Positions 4,864 through 5,123 of a stretch of 5,123 nucleotides of DNA are shown piece by piece. The DNA comes from Coriobacteriales bacterium. Its GTDB lineage: Bacteria; Actinomycetota; Coriobacteriia; Coriobacteriales; QAMH01. Below the pieces are notes generated by a model. The model saw only the letters and a list, made by a program, of their open reading frames with translations. It was not told the origin of the DNA and searched no databases. Location: assembly GCA_024408695.1 (NCBI GenBank), contig JAKSUU010000090.1, positions 1 through 5,123 of the forward strand. Direction: 5' to 3'. The position numbers were made by a program, and so were the translations under genes. Numbering within the stretch: position 1 is the stretch's first letter; each line of letters opens with the position of its first letter.

Positions 4864-5123
4864 ATGAAAAGTAAACTATTATATATTGTTCCTGTTTTGT
4901 TATGCGCAACGCTATTTTTGTTTGGTTGTGGAAATTCTCAAGACTCTAATAATAATTCAAGCAACAAAAATGAAAATGCAGCAAAAACCATTAATTTTGA
5001 ACTTAACCAAACGCTTAAGCACGAAGGACTCTGCGAAATGAGTGGTCTTTATGCAGAAGTTTTAGACGATGCAGCAAAAGCAGATGGTTGGGTCTATTAT
5101 TACACAGACACCGACAAAAGCCC
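4864..5123 (+). CDS. Putative lipoprotein, 3'-truncated by the window edge
   Basis: The frame stays open to the window end, giving the first 86 residues. A basic start (MKSK), a hydrophobic core (5-18) and the lipobox LFGC (19-22) show a type II signal peptide, so the mature protein should be anchored at Cys22 outside the membrane. Residues 23-40 form an Asn/Ser-rich spacer. A folded domain starts near residue 42 (INFELNQTLKHEGLCEMSGL) and may belong to a family of small extracellular beta-rich domains, but too little is visible for a name. AGGA (4855-4858) lies five bases before the ATG. It resembles the lipoprotein at 2466 only in architecture, not in sequence or composition: this one is AT-rich and uses Asn where the other uses Ser/Gly in the linker. 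Confidence 0.82.
   Translation, partial: MKSKLLYIVPVLLCATLFLFGCGNSQDSNNNSSNKNENAAKTINFELNQTLKHEGLCEMSGLYAEVLDDAAKADGWVYYYTDTDKS

Noticed and set aside
1..5123. CRISPR array, insertion sequence or toxin-antitoxin pair
   Set aside because: No regularly spaced repeats, no transposase-like frame with terminal inverted repeats, and no adjacent pair of small overlapping same-strand genes were found.

Overview
This window looks like an accessory region of an anaerobic bacterium with classical Shine-Dalgarno starts, sigma-A-like promoters and lipobox lipoproteins. A Gram-positive-type host, possibly a gut actinobacterium of the Coriobacteriia or a Firmicute, would fit, but no marker gene settles this. 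Base composition is strongly mosaic. Positions 1-2187 and about 4130-5123 are AT-rich, while most of 2466-4082 is GC-rich (for example 41 of 60 bases are G/C in 2821-2880, against 16 of 60 in 1681-1740).

Left part (1-2187): three genes lie on the minus strand. The leftmost is a family 2 glycosyltransferase cut by the window start. It is followed by about 500 bp without a convincing gene, holding at most a broken 33-codon coding remnant. Next comes a pair: a 66-residue peptide with a double-glycine (bacteriocin/RiPP-type) leader and a four-cysteine core, and 55 bp downstream of it a Vat/CatB-type hexapeptide-repeat acetyltransferase. No modifying enzyme, transporter or peptidase for the peptide is present.

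Middle (2188-2232): a 45-bp fragment matches the 3' part of a CAU-anticodon tRNA gene, from the anticodon loop to the encoded CCA, on the minus strand. The 5' part of the tRNA is absent. This is the expected mark of a site-specific integration event, with the element on the higher-coordinate side.

Right part (2233-5123): a GC-rich block encodes a lipoprotein with a Ser/Gly linker and YD-like beta repeats, and a CxxC...CxxC zinc-ribbon protein preceded by a leader able to fold into hairpins. AT-rich DNA follows, with a 41-residue zinc-ribbon mini-gene, an uncharacterised 133-residue protein whose 3' end overlaps it convergently, and a divergent second lipoprotein that runs off the window. No integrase, transposase, rRNA or CRISPR array is seen. 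The right-hand genes do not form an obvious pathway; a set of small cell-surface and zinc-ribbon cargo proteins is the most that can be inferred.
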